Below, piece by piece: positions 43,501-58,500 of a stretch of DNA of 64,000 nucleotides. A model generated the notes under the pieces. That model saw nothing but the letters and a program-made list of their open reading frames with translations, did no database searches and was not told where the DNA came from. Made by a program: the position numbers and the translations under genes. Every line of letters starts with the position of its first letter. The first letter of the stretch is position 1. Origin of the DNA: Macrocystis pyrifera (Eukaryota > Sar > Phaeophyceae > Laminariales > Laminariaceae). The stretch covers positions 11,343,979-11,407,978 of the forward strand of contig JASSKH010000006.1 in the NCBI GenBank assembly GCA_031763025.1. Direction: 5' to 3'.

Positions 43501-46500
43501 ATGACGATAGCACGATACGACCCGAGTTTGTGGTATAACGATACTACCCGTATGCAGTATACTTGTTGGTGGAGCCGCAGACGTCGATTTTAAGGCGTAC
43601 TCCTTCGTCCTCTTCTTCACGGCATTGCGGCAGGCCGCCTGTACAGAAACGATACGACACGACAGCAGCAGCATATGTAACTAGCACGATCTAGAAAAGG
43701 ACAACGAGGCACACCTCATATTTCTGAGGTCTCTTTACCCCTAGAGTACTGCAGTGATGACTTCACTACAGCAGCAGTAGTTCAAAGTAATTTGTTCTGA
43801 AAGGCGTGGGCGCGGTCCTGAAAGGCGTTCAACATGAGGACCCCTTCTCGTGCTTCAAGTGTATGTACTCATTCAAGCAGGCTCGTCCTCCTCGTCCTCC
43901 AAGGTGTTGTATCTCGTTGCCAGGTATCGGATACAGCCCTTTCCCTCAATGTTCCAATGACTAAGGGAAGAAACAAGTGAGTACGCCTCCTCGCCCCCCC
44001 ACTCGTAAAAAGCCGAGAGCTGCAGCAAATTCTCTAACCATCCACACCTCCTTTTTATTTCAGCTTTCGCAGCCTATTCTACAAGGGCGGCGACGCGGGT
44101 GCTACTACTACGGGCAAAACGCCTTCCGCTTGGCTGTGTCCCCACTCCAATCGGATCGCTGTTAGGGTCACCAGCAACACAAAAAACGACTATGACAACA
44201 ATATTATTGGCGCCGACTCCACCGTGGCCATTAGTGCTGGATCGTGGAACCACATCGCGTTTTCCTTTGACAACAACACCATGGGAACGTTTTCGGCAAC
44301 CATTTTTGTGAACGGGGTGGTTGATATCTCGGTGGCGTTTCGAGAAGCCGATGTTGTGGGGAACGACGGCCCGCTGCACTTTGGGCGGGACCTGACCAGT
44401 CCGGGCGCAAGGCGAGTCTTGAGCGATGGGACGATATAGACGATAGGATGATAAACGATAGGATGGAAGTTGAAAGGATGATAAATTGTAGGACGATAGA
44501 ATGACATTTGAGATATGTCACGGTAGGGTGTGTTTAGTCGATATCATACATGGTCGTGGCCGTATGACTGTAGACCCCCGTATCCCTATAATACCGGGAC
44601 GGAGCACGTCGGGTTTTATCGACTAGGCAGACATTGCTTGCACCAAGTGCGAAGTGAATCGCCATTAAGTTGTTGGGGGGTGTACTAGGGGGGGTTGTGG
44701 CGGGAGGGGGGGGGGGGGGGGGGTACTCATCTGTTGCTTGGCTTGGTCATGTGAACATTGACCGTGCATCCCTTTCGAGGCGGAGTATCGTTCCTGCTCC
44801 TAAACGAGACACCTCCGTCCCTCCCTTACATGTGGGTTCATTCTGGTAGTATACAAGAGTCATGCTACGGGAAGGGGGGGAGGGGGTGAGGCTTCAGGTC
44901 CACAAACTTTGCGACACATATATTCGCAACCTCCGTTGTTTTTGTTCAACTTTTTTACTTCGTAATGTGCTTGCTTCGGTCGTGTTTATTTCGTCGAGTT
45001 GCGCGTACATTTATTTCCCGATATATATATATATATATTTGTGTGAGAGATATGTAGCTCCTTACTTTAGAAGAACGTGATATCACAACAATATAACAAT
45101 ATAGATACCCTAGTAGTTGATGTCCCTCGTCGAATCGAATTGAATTGCCGTGTACGTGTGCGTGCGCGTGCCTTGCCCATCCATATTTATACTATTTGTA
45201 CTCTAAACGTATTTTTATCATTGATGGGTTGCATGCAGCATCTATCGAGATGCATGTTGAGTTTATTTTTAACGCTCAAGAGTTGAGGGACTGAGGTGTA
45301 GCTAGAGCTGTGGCATGCGATGACAGAGGAAGCATTTTTCGTCAAACCGTTTCTGACTGACGGAGCGAGCTACTGGGCCGCTGAGCCATTGCGGCTGAGG
45401 AACTATCCCACAACGTTAGAACAGTCATGTTTTTACAGTATTTGTATTATTCAATGGTTCGTTGTTTAACTTAAGGTGGCTATGCAATTGTTCATCGGGT
45501 TAAGCGTCAAACATTTTTTTCGACGTCAGTTTTTGGGTGACTTACTGTAGTGATTTACTAGTAGTATATAGGTCCTTAAGCAAGACGCCTCAGAAGGTTG
45601 CACCCCTCCCGTATATTGAACACATTGAACATATTGAACGTATTGAACGTATTGAACGTATTGAACATATTGAACACATTGATCATATTGATCGTATTGA
45701 ACACATTGATCATATTGAACATATTGAACATACTGGACATATTGAACGTATTGAACATATTGAACATATTGAACATATTGAACACATTGAACATGTTGAA
45801 CATATTGAACACATTGAACATGTTGAACATATTGATCATACTGGACATCTGGTGCACGTTGAATGCATTGTTTCATTGTTCCCACTGACGGGTTGCGCTA
45901 TCTAATAATGATATCGAGATAAACATGCACGTTGAATGTGTTTCGGCCACAACCTGGTATGTGCATCTGCACTGCTTTGCACAGGTCTCTGGTTTATTTT
46001 TGCGGTTCTATATCGAGATGTACGTTGAACGCACCGACGGGTTGCGACATGTGTCGATAAGCATGCTGATTGCCTTCTTACCACGCACGGAGTTGCGATG
46101 ACATACGTACCATTATGTCGACATGCACGTTTAATGCCTTTGTGTTGTCACAACCTGTCTCTACTGTACATATCATACTTAAACTACAGGTCTCTGGTTT
46201 CTTTGCTGCAGCTGTGGGGGGAACCTCTTTCTCGAGAGCAGATCAAGTCCATCTTTGAGGCGTCAAGGCCTCTCTTCTACGGCGAATGCTCGCACGTCTT
46301 GGCGTCAAGGTACCCCGCAATCCGTGCCGTCACGCTGGTAACATCATCTCAAGACCCATATCAAGACCGGTCTCAAGACCCATCTCAAGAACAGCTCGGA
46401 ATCGCTGCCTACGAGACCGCGAACATGGCGACGGAAAAATGCAAACCGCTTTTTGAACGGCAAGAGATGTACAGAATTGCGGCCGACGCTGGGCATGCTG

Positions 46501-49500
46501 AGAGCCGAGTGAGGTGAGCGCTATGCACCTCAGGAGAGACCATATAATTGACTTGAATTTCCCAGATGGCAGAGGATGTATATCGTGTTTTCGTATAGCG
46601 TAACTGGTAGTTATTTATGCGCTGGACGACCTTGTCTACGTATATGATACCCAAACTTTGCAACATTCTAGCTGAGACGATACAAGAGCATGCGAATACT
46701 AATATCAGTTGTTGTTGTTTTTGTTGTTGTTGTTTTCTCTCTTTTCGGGCAATTAATGTTTGTGAGTGTGATCAGCGTTGAAGCTCACTATATACAGTAA
46801 GACATTGTTGGATGGCAAACGCAATGATACGAAACTAAAGTTGATGCTCTCATAGTGCAGTTATTCATGCACTGCATGGCCTAACCCATGACGAATACGC
46901 CACCCAAATTGTGCCAAGAACAAGAGCCGGGCATACATCCTCCTTCCGTTGGGGATGCGTCTGTCCTGAAATGAAAACACCCACTGTGACATTGTTCATA
47001 GAATGGATCCTATCGGTTAGCGCTCTCGTCATTACAGGGGAACATACAGTGATAATCAGAACCTAATATCGTTCATTAATATAGGGGGATACGTGGTTTT
47101 TGGGTCTATGGTGTGTTCTGATTTACTATGGTATGCCAGCCCGTGGTAGAAACTCGGGCTGCTGAATATTTGTAACCGCCGTCAACTGTTGTGTGTGCGC
47201 TGCTGGTAGAACGCACTGAAAACTAGCGGAGATTATCATTGATTATCTTTGGTTCGATTGACTGGTAGAATTTGGGTCGGACGGCGCGGAGATGATGAAG
47301 ATGATGGTAATAATGATTGTGATGAAGATCATGGCTCCAGGCTTCAGGCCTGCGGTTTCGCCCAGATCAAAAAGTAAGGCATTAAGGCATGCCCTTAATT
47401 TTCGGCGGCCACGTCAAATAATTGAAAGTAAATTCGTAATATCGTGCGTATCAAGAGAGGCGACGCTGATAAGTCGCACCCGTCTCCGGCAAAACCGACG
47501 TACGCTACGGTAGGGATACTGACTAAGCCACCTGCAGTTTTATGAGGCGGCTCCTAATTCAGTGCGCTCTATACGTCACCCAAAAAACTGGCTTGAAGAA
47601 AAACTGCGCATTTGAACCGATGAGAAATCAGTCAACCATTGCATGGCATGGCCTAGGTCTGAAGCGACAACAGCGATAATAAGGCATGCCTTACTGCATT
47701 GTTGGCTAGTTACTTCACGAATGCCCTTAAGGAACCCCGTTGGTCCCAGTGACAAAAACAAATGGCCAAAAAGTGCTACCAGGTACATACCTCTGTTGTA
47801 GAAGGCGTGAACTTACAGGGGTCCCTTAACCTTGGAGTTGACTCTTTACCTTCACAGATACGCTTCGTTGCTCCTGGCCGGCCGCGAGCAGCTCGACGGG
47901 GATGGAGATGGAGATGGAGGTGGAGGGTCGTCCTGCGGGCGTGAGACTGAAGCGGCAGACGTAAGGGCGACCGCGGAAGCTAGATGGAATGCTGGCGCCG
48001 TCACGACAGCTGTGGAGCAGCTGGAGCTGGCAGTGCGGGACGGGTCGCACCGAGCAGCGTTCCTGTTGGCCACTCTGATGCTATCAGGGATAGGTGGCAC
48101 CGCCGCACACGGCTTGCCTGCACCAGGTACTAATATATAGAGAGATTTAGATATGTAGATATTATATGAGTAGAATTCGTAGAACTAGTACTACAGTAGT
48201 AGTAATATGATCATGCCCGGAGTGTACGGTATACTATACGTTTGGGCCCAGCATTTTGTGACTGACGGGGCTCTTGACCTATTACCGGTAGTACTAATAG
48301 TACTTTCAATACTATTATTATAGTACTATAATACCAATACTACATACTCAACTGATGAAGTAACTGTCCAATATCGTTTCTGTAGTATTCCATTAATGTA
48401 CGTGATGCAATTTCGTTTGCTTTATGCCTAATATGGAATGCTACAGTACATACGTAACCGATGAGGTTGTGCGTCGGCCTGCGCCTACGTTGTACATGTA
48501 CACTTCTCTACGTCATTTGTATGTGTGAGGTATAACATAAATATTTATTATATAGCTCCTCGTCTTAGGAACCTGATGGAAAGTAATGGCATCGTACCCC
48601 GCCCCCCCCCTGGGCTAAATAAATACCTGGTATGTTTCATTATTTCTCAACAGCATACAACGGTTGGAGGCTCTGCATCTATTGCAGGAGTTGGGTGTAT
48701 ATTTAAACCGGCCACGATTGCGTCTATCGTATATACCCACGCATGGTAGACTCAGCCTCGACGCCTATACTATACTGCTAGCCTAGACTCGGAGTTCTGA
48801 GTTGCATTGCAGTCTCAGCCCCCAGCGGTCTCAGACCCCAGCGTCCAAAACCTTGAAAAAAAATACTTGTTTTTTCCAACATGTACATATGATACGTGCG
48901 TCATTCTTATTGGCTGGCAACAGGATGTAGAAGGTGCCACGCGTACCGAGTGGCTCCAGCTTTTCAACTCGCGGGTGTAGGGGTAGGTGCCGCAGTGCTG
49001 GACCAGTGGGCAAGCACAACGTCGGAAGAAGGTGTACGCGGACAGAAGAGCAGTACAGAGAGCAGTACAGGGAGTTCGAGAACTTGGAGCGTGCCGACGA
49101 CGGCTAGAGCAATTGGCTTGCTGCACTTTGCAGCGGTTAGTGGGCACCCCGAGGCACAGGTTGCCTTGGGTTTACGGTAAGAACGACTAGTAAACGTTGA
49201 ATTTTTTTTTTCAGTTTCCTGAGCTTTTCGGTACGTATCTTCGGCAAATGCCGAAGTGAACAAGCTCCAAATTATTAATTTTAAGAGGGGGATTGGTACT
49301 TTTGCGGGAAAACCCAATGTATTGAATCAAGGTAAGTCAAAGGATGCTGTGAGCAACGGGCAACTTTTTCGCATATTTGTTTCGTTTTTTACTAAAACAT
49401 CACGAAATACCGGAGAAAAAAATATCGGTACGTCGCCCATTTCGAACTGCATCCACGTTTGGTGGTTAGAGTGGGACAAAGTACCTGTAATTAGAGTGCA

Positions 49501-52500
49501 TGCCTACGGCAAGACTCGACCAATGTGCAGGATGCGAGTCTCATTGGTCAGGGCTGTGGTCTTTCGGCCGCCCAGCGTTTTTACGCCATCAAAACACGCG
49601 GCGGAGCCGCGTGACTGGCCCTGCCGACCTCGAGCACCCCAAAGGGTTCGGGTTCGGGTTGGGGATAGGATAAGGGTTAGGGTCAGGCCTGGGGTCGGGT
49701 TGGTCTGGGTTCACGTGCAAGATTGAAATTGACGACACAGGTCCTGCACAAAAACTTTGTGCAGGATGCAGGATGCAGCTGCACATAGCGCACGCCCTAC
49801 GGCAAGTAAGAGTGTTCCTACATTTCCTGAGGCGTGGTATTTAAGGAGTTCTCTATTTCACCCAGGCACTGCGTTTGACAAAACAACTGCGCACTTAGCC
49901 TGACGAACGATCGATCCCATGAACCACTGACCTCTAGTATTACCCCTCTTGCTGTACTTGATAACGCCAAAGTTATAATTGCTTCAGTCGCTATCTCGTG
50001 GTTCTTGATAGATACCGTATTTCATTAACAAGGTAAAGGAGCATGTGATGAGAAGGAAAGAACAACGACGGCAATTGATTTGAAAATATACTAAGCAGAA
50101 AGACGGTAGGAACAGAAAGGAGTTAGACTTCGTGCGTAGTTTTTCTGTATGTATACCTTCGGGGTAATGGGTGGAGTTTACGAGCTTCAAACCTTGAAGC
50201 TCATGTAGCACATTGTCGGATGGCAAATGTAAGAATAACAATCGTATTGTACAGCACGAATCACGAATCACGAATATTAGGAGTTCAATGATATCGACGC
50301 GGTATAGTTTCTCAGCTACTCAGAAACATTAGGCGCTATACTGGTGCAGTATTAACACCCCTGTCGTAGCAGGCGTCAAGGGATACCTACATTAACGTGG
50401 CAATAGGGCAACAGGCAATTGGTAAGTACTACAGGGTTAGGGTTAACAAAGGCCCCATTAACATATGCCAGGTACAACTTGACTTCTTTAACGGTATTAT
50501 CCTCGCGAGGTTTCAAACTCAAACATATTCCATAGCTCTGAGGTGTCATTGCGAAAAACACTTCTGTCGGTTTGAGTTCCGCCGTGTGATCCGTGCCTGT
50601 ACCTTTTCCCTTTTGCACCTTATGCAGCTACCTAGAAGGAAACGGGGTTCAACTTGACGTAGAAGCGGCAGCCTGGTACCTGGCATGCGCGTCTTCAGTG
50701 TCGTACGCAAGATATCACCTCGTCGGCCAGCAGCCCATTGTGGAAAAGCAACGCCTGACCGAAGCAAACGAGGAGGTCGTTTCGGCGGGCCAGCTGGGGG
50801 AAGAGGACGGCCTCATCCAGTACCAGGTGCAACAGTCAAACGCAGAACTGACTGATATATTACAGTGTAGGACACCTACCAAGAACTACTAAAGCGAGGG
50901 AATGATGGCCCAGGTTCGATTTCATCTTGGAAAATAGTGCATTTTCTCCACTACCCTTGGTATCACCTTTACTGCAGGAGTATTGTAACCCACACTAACT
51001 TCCGTATAACCGCTTCCGAATTTCTTAGTACTCTGTGAATCTCAGTGTAAAAGTATCTGGTTGGTATACCCTCGGCAGGTGGTAGCACAGGCTTGGGCTG
51101 GAAGTGATTATTACACCCGTACTCGTGTGTAGTGACTACACATCAACATAGATATGAATCTCAACCTCTGCGTTCTATTTCTGACTAGCTGCTGTACAGC
51201 AGTAGTCGCACTGAACACTTATCATGGCATTAGGCTCTGCAGTCGCCTATTTCTTAACGCTCCCCCTGAATGGAAGTCGCGTCTGCAAATATTGCTCATG
51301 TCGCGAATAAATGCCATCGTTACTTGTTAATCCTGCCCTAGGATTGTCTCCTAACTTAAATCCTGTGCAGTAAATTGTCGTTGCAACTGGTGTCCCCTCT
51401 TTCACTGTTGATCTTGCCATGTCAATGAATGCATGATGTCTTACCTTAAGCTTGTGCAGTGAAATGTCGATTTGTCGGTGTCCTCTTTCACTGTTGAGCT
51501 TGTGAACTTAATTAACAGCATACTAATGCATGTGTGCACTACCAAGTTACTCCGAAGTCATAAAAACGTCAATCGCACAGCATCAATGTTTCAATTAAAC
51601 ATACTACTGTAGGTACGTTGTAGCGACCGCCATTTAGAAGGCAACTGCAAGTTTTCAATGTCTACCGTGAGATGCACTGTATTCGTGTCTTACAGCGTTC
51701 CGTTTATTGGTAACCGCCCCCACGAATACACTCTGTGTTTTATCTATAAAGCCAAAGAAGCTGACGATGAAGCTGATGGAGTGGATGCAGTTGATGAAGT
51801 TAAAATAGCCGATGGAGATGATTTGCCTGTCCCATATTATCTCCGTGATGTTGTCGGATCGTCCCGTTGGAGCCGGTGATGTTTGCTCAGGTCCTGAAAT
51901 CCCTGATCAGCCCGATGAAGTGACGGTGGTGATGCTTGTTGAGGAAATTCGTCCATACATCTGGGATGTTGTCCTCAGTTGGCACGTAGCGAATGCTAAC
52001 CTTGCCTTCCTGCACGATCTCGTGGATGTAGAAAAGCCGCAGAGCCACATGCTTAGCACGCGAGCTGGAAATGCGGTTCCCGGCCAGATGCAGAGCTGAA
52101 GTGTTGTCGATGTCAAGCGGGACGCAGTTTAACGTCTTTCCGACCCGAGCTGTTCCATCATGTTAGCACGGTAGACTGCCTCTCTTATCGCTATTAATAG
52201 TGCTGCTGCGAAAAGTTCTGCCTCCATGGTTAACTGGGCCGTGATTCCTTGAAGACCCACCTTCAAACTCACGGGGCCATTGGACATTATTATGATGTAC
52301 GATGGCATTGACTTGCCGTTGTCCGGGTCGCTGCCCCAGTTAGCGTCCGAAAATGCGGTTGGGGTAATACCTCCTCTTTTGTAGGTGATGTCGAAGTTGA
52401 TCGTGCCGGCAAGATACCGGGGAACGTGCTCGGCCGCTCCCATGTGTGCATTGGATGACTTCGACATGACCCTCGCAAGCTGGTTGATGCAATAGAGGAT

Positions 52501-55500
52501 GTCGTACCGAGTCACGTGAACCAGGTGCAGTAAAGAACCTGTGGTCGCCTGATACCATTGCTTTTCTGCGTCGTAGGTTTCCTTCTGGCTGGTAGAATGA
52601 CAGTTCCATTCCTGCTCCGGGCGTGCTCACGGGTTTGCCCTCCCCCATTCCGTACTTTTCGAGCGCGCACCTGGTGTTGTCTGCCTGAGAGATGGTGAGC
52701 GTCTGCGGGTGACTTGCATACCGATTATCAGCGATGTGTCCCCCATGTCCGTTGTAGCAAAGCGACTCATCAGCTTCTCTTTTAGCATCTCGAGCACCGC
52801 CTTGTCGCCTTCAGCAAGAATTGGGTCGTCGACGAAGAGGGTGAGGATGGCCTCCGCCTTCTTGGTCGTGTTCGCCGTGCTGTTAACGATGGAATCGTCG
52901 TCCGTGTAGTAGACGTAGAGGCAGGGGTCAGACTTTAACCAGTTTCAAGCCAATTTTCCTTCTGTGGGTGTCGATAGTGCTGTACCAGTTCTTGAGGCTC
53001 TGGCTAAGACGGTACAAGCTTTCGCGAAGCCTCAACACCGGTGAAACTCCGGTCTTCTCCTCCTTCTTCTCGGAGCCCGAGGCCATTTTGACGTACACTT
53101 CCTCCTCGACATGAGCGTTTCAAAACGCGTTTTGGGCGTCCTACTGTAGGGTATCCCAGTCGAACCCCACTGCCGTTGCGAGCACCATTCGGATGCTCTG
53201 AGTTTCTGCAAACAGGGGCGAACGTGCAGCCACAGTGTTCTCCTGCGACTTGTCCCCAGCCTTGAACAACAAGCCTTCCAATGAAGGTCTTGTCCGCCTT
53301 GATTTTGTAGACCCACCGCGAGCCGACTGATTTCTGTCCGGCGGGAACGGATGTCGAGGGGACAAGGTCGCACACGTGGTGTTGCTCCAGACTTGCCATC
53401 TCCTTGTCCAACGCTGCCTTTCACAGGTCCGCCTCCGGTAGTCCCATGGCCTCTCTGAAGGTGTTTGGAATCACAACCACGTTCTCTCCCTCCGAACGGC
53501 TTTTGAGTTGCACGCTGGTGGTGGCGTAAGCGTATTCCGCGTGAGTTAGCATCTCCATGTAGTGCGCGATGCCCGGCATAACTTCTGTGGTGTCAAGGGA
53601 AAGTTTTTTCATTCCGCGAAGGGTACTGTCAAATAGCATCGCTTGTAGGTTTCCCTCGGAGGCTTTCGACCGCGTCAGAGCAGGGGTTACTTCCAGGCGA
53701 CGAGACCCTGCCGTTTGTGTGGCGGTTGAAGCTCCTTGATATGACGCAGATGTCACCCCTCCAGCGTGCTCTTCTTCAGCGCCCACTGTGCCCGCATGAC
53801 GGACTAGGGTTGTGGACCGCAGGCTGCTGCCCATTTTTTGTGGGCTCGGCCGCCAGCGTAACGCCGCTCGATCCAGTGCCAAGATCACGACTAGTGAGTT
53901 CGCGTAACCGTGCGAGGATCTCGGTCAGCTCCGTGCCAGCGAGCTGAGCGATCTCGATGGTATGGTCGGAGGTGTTGTGGAGGTAAAGATGCGATCTGTA
54001 GTCCCGGATGTCCCTCAGCAGGTAATCGTTGTTGGCGTAGACCCCGTCGTTGCCGTTCATGACCCTCCATCCTGTGGTGTGGTATTCGCTGTCGTCAGGA
54101 AGAAGAACTATGTGCGATGGCGTTTTGATGAAAGCGACGTTCCTGCTCTCGACTATCATCTGCGTCGCCGGGTTGTAAACGCGGTAGGCCTTGGATTCCT
54201 GATTGTAACTACAGAGTCGTCTCTCCCAGTCTTTGTTGCCGAGTTCCTTGGTGTTTCGTATATTGTTTCTTTCCTCTGGCTCTGCAGTCACGGTCAGAAT
54301 AAGACGTTATTTTGTCTAGAGAGCACCATTTGGAAGGCCCTTCTCTTCTGATATTCTTGTAGTTGGCGTCGCATGTAGGACAATCCACCTTACGGTGCCC
54401 AAACTGCCTGCAGATGTAGCACTTGACAGTACTGAGCATGGCGACCCCGCGTCCTGCAATTGATGGCGTGCTTGAAGAACGTGAGGGGAGACCCGCGTAC
54501 ATAATACGCATCGTGGAGTTTATGTCCTTTCAGCCTGACGAACCATGTTCAGCTCATGAGGTGAAATAGCCATAGCGTACATACGTGCAAGCAAGTTACG
54601 AGAAGAGGATGTTAGGTTGATCATCGGGACGTCGCAGTAAGTAAGCTTCCATGAGTAAGCATCAAGAAACGATGGTGTAGGTCGCCGAGTACAATGACTC
54701 GTAGGACGCAGTCTACGTAGCCGTAGATGGGAGTTGATCCAGGACGGTTGCACCCGCGCACATCACTCTCTCTCTCACTCCTCCCTTATCTCATCTCCTC
54801 TTTCGCCGTCCGCCCACAAGCAGAAACTTTCAACATGAAAGATCTTGGATTTCCAAACGCCAGCCAGGTAGTTTAACCACAACCGGCGCAAGCCTGTGCT
54901 ACCACCTGCGATACCCGAATACAGTCTGAGTTTCTTATTGCTCGTTTTGCTAGTAGGCGTCCAGTACTGTACTGTATATCTGGGTTAGGGTTACCGTTGA
55001 TGTTACCGTTGAATTCAAGAATGCCAGATGTTAGTTCTTCTGTAGAACGCCTGAATACCGTTTGACACGCAAGATAACACTCTGCTCCTGGGATGGACGG
55101 AATATGAACCGGCTTCCTCTAAACCATGCCTTAAGGGCCCTTGAGCGGGGCACACACAACGAAAATGGCGGCATTGGAAACGAAATATCTCTTCGAGGTC
55201 TTCCCATATAGGTGCATCGCTCGTCGTTCGCAATCTATCTCAACTGTTATCGAGACAAGCAGACAGGAAATACTCTCCGGGGGGGGTGTTATCTTAACTC
55301 TTTCAGGCCTGCAGCCTCTTTAGATCAGTTTTGGGGACAGACCGCTTGGAGTTTGAGTGGTTTGTCCCCAAAACGGGACTGCAGTTTTACAAGGGTTAAG
55401 CGTTATACCATGCCACGGTGGTGTCTTTCTGGTGAACGCACCGTGTCAAAACCGGTGCAACAGGGCGCCAATCGCTGGTGGAATATGTTTACGACACTAC

Positions 55501-58500
55501 ATTTGTTCCGTCCGCGGTACGTTTGAAGAATTTCTTTCTACACGGTGTTTGATTTGTACAACCATGTCGCCGTTCGACGGTATATCACTTTGCGATAAGG
55601 CAACAACAATGCCCCCGGGCCGGGTCACCTCACCCCACCAGCACGCTCACCTAGCTCGATAGTATATGTTTCCCTCGCTGCCTCGGCAAGGCATGCTGCG
55701 AGGTATGCCCCATCTGGCTTAGCGAGTGGGGTGGTCTTTCTGGCGGGTGTAAGAGCGGACTCACCCTCAAGGAGTGATACCTTCTTGCTCCTGCGTGTGG
55801 TGCGTGGCTTTGGCGTGGCGGTAGAGTTGGGTCGTACGTGGTGCGTCAGGCAAGGACACCTACGATTTGCCCGTCTTTTTTACGCAGCAGCGGCAGAGCA
55901 TCAATGCTCAATGAGGATGCCCGTGCGCGGAGGCAGGCGCCATCACAGGCCAAACCACGGCACAGTCTAAATTGCGCCGGCAGGAGACTGGATTCGACGA
56001 CGAAGGAGGAAAAAGACTCACCGTCGACGAGTCGGGAAGAGACGGATTGGACTCATCCTGCGCGAGAGTTTTCGTTTTTCAGATCAGAACCGCAAGTTGC
56101 GAGGAGCTTTTCGTTTTTGGGACAAGAGAGAAGGGGGGAACATACTGGAAGGGAATGTCAACGAGAGCACGTGCAAAGGAGCGGGTCAAGTGGGCCAAGG
56201 CGATGAGGCGGCCAGGGAGAACGGCAGCAGGACGGCACACAGAGCCGCGACCGGCGCGCACACCATCGCGAGAGCAGCAATCATCGTTTTCTTCTATATT
56301 TTGTTTTGTACGAGGCAGTACAGTAGCAACCTGTAGCACCTGTTAAAAACATCACTGTTCTTTGTAGTAGAGTTGTGTACCCTTCATGGGGAATGACCCC
56401 CTGCAATGATCAGGAAGTGGTATCATAGCTGTGCTGCACGTTGTCGAACAGTCCAGGATGACGCGGCGATCGTTGATATTTTTATGGTGGTTTTGGGTTC
56501 GATTCCTCTTTTTTCACTACATATCCGCGAGTCTTCACTCTGACGGCACCCCAGACAGCAGGCGTGTTCCTCTCTGTATTCACACCTACCGTTCGTTTCG
56601 TACGGCGCAGGCAGCACTCCAGACAGCAACCGCGGTATTCAGTAGCCATGAGTTGGCCAGTTGTGGGAACGGGGAGAAATTTTATGCTGTAATTGAGTGG
56701 ATACCCGCGGCCATGCTACAGCAATTCAGTTTGCACATTGATTTCATCGCATGCGTGCGCCTTCTTCGTCTAGTGAATTTTTAGGTGGGAGGCGTCGTGC
56801 TTCCCAGCCAAAAACACTGTTTTTTTCGAATGCTTATTCGGATCTTCCAGGGGCTCCAGCACCTTTGTGTGACCACGGACTCTTTGATTTGAGAGTTCAT
56901 GTGAGAACAACAACAACATATGTATTAGTCTTCATGAGCGTCACATCAGTTTTGATTTGTCGTCTGATACTGCCGCGCTTTTGTTCTGGAGAGTTCTTCA
57001 CTTTCTGTCAGTCCTTTTTAGAACAACACTACACATTGTCGGATGGCAAGCATAATAATAATATATACGAGTATGTACATTTTTTCACCTCGCCTGTTTC
57101 CTTTCGGACTCGGTTCCACGCGATGTCCGCCTCCCCGTGATGCGATGGGCTGTCTACAAACGAAAACAGATTCATCGAGCAAACCAGGGCGACGTTCCGA
57201 GTCAGGTGGCTTTGGGAGAACTCTTCTACTGGGGAGCCCGAGGGGTTCCCCGTGATCAGGTCCGAGCACTGAATTACTTCACAGCAGCAGCTGACGCCGG
57301 TGACAACACAGCACGGTGTGCGGCAGCGGTAAGTCAGACAGACGCCTTCAGACTGGACGTAAAATGTATCATATAAATAGTAGGCAAAATGGAGGAGTAC
57401 CCAGTACCCATCCGCCTCCCGAAAGAATCGTCCCGACCAGACATGAGTTTGCTACTAAGTATATTTGAGACGAATGTATGTATGTATGTATGTATGTATG
57501 TATGTATGTATGTATGTATGTATGTATGTATGTATGTATGTATGTATGTATGTATGTATGTATGTATGTATGTATGTATGTATGTATGTATGTATGTATG
57601 TATGTATGTATGTATGTATGTATGTATGTATGTATGTATGTATGTATGTATGTATGTATGTATGTATGTATGTATGTATGTATGTATGTATGTATGTATG
57701 TATGTATGTATGTATGTATGTATGTATGTATGTATGTATGTATGTATGTATGTATGTATGTATGTATGTATGTATGTATGTATGTATGTATGTATGTATG
57801 TATGTATGTATGTATGTATGTATGTATGTATGTATGTATGTATGTATGTATGTATGTATGTATGTATGTATGTATGTATGTATGTATGTATGTATGTATG
57901 TATGTATGTATGTATGTATGTATGTATGTATGTATGTATGTATGTATGTATGTATGTATGTATGTATGTATGTATGTATGTATGTATGTATGTATGTATG
58001 TATGTATGTATGTATGTATGTATGTATGTATGTATGTATGTATGTATGTATGTATGTATGTATGTATGTATGTATGTATGTATGTATGTATGTATGTATG
58101 TATGTATGTATGTATGTATGTATGTATGTATGTATGTATGTATGTATGTATGTATGTATGTATGTATGTATGTATGTATGTATGTATGTATGTATGTATG
58201 TATGTATGTATGTATGTATGTATGTATGTATGTATGTATGTATGTATGTATGTATGTATGTATGTATGTATGTATGTATGTATGTATGTATGTATGTATG
58301 TATGTATGTATCATATGCATGTCGGTACCGTGGTTATGGTGTGCCGTAGAATGGCTTCGTGTCTCACGGAGGGAGAATGCGAAAGCCGTTGTGTTTTTTT
58401 TTTGTGTGGTTGATTTATTACGATTTGTTGAAGAAGCCGACCACGCAAAGTGACGCTAAGGGGTGGTCTTGAGGATAAACGGGCCCCGCCATGTCATGCC

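Noticed and set aside
45526-45905. Repetitive proteins on both strands in the 9-bp minisatellite
   Set aside because: Unit length divisible by three keeps frames open; no splice or start context.
55838-56346. Possible extra SEL1L-like exon or separate gene in the long intron
   Set aside because: Open but basic and low in complexity; the exons at 50628-50826 and 57170-57328 already join in phase and match SEL1L without it.
57334-58453. Very long open frames of Met-Tyr-Val-Cys (+) and His-Thr-Tyr-Ile (-)
   Set aside because: Pure translation of the (ATGT)n microsatellite; a 4-bp repeat lacking stops stays open in several frames.
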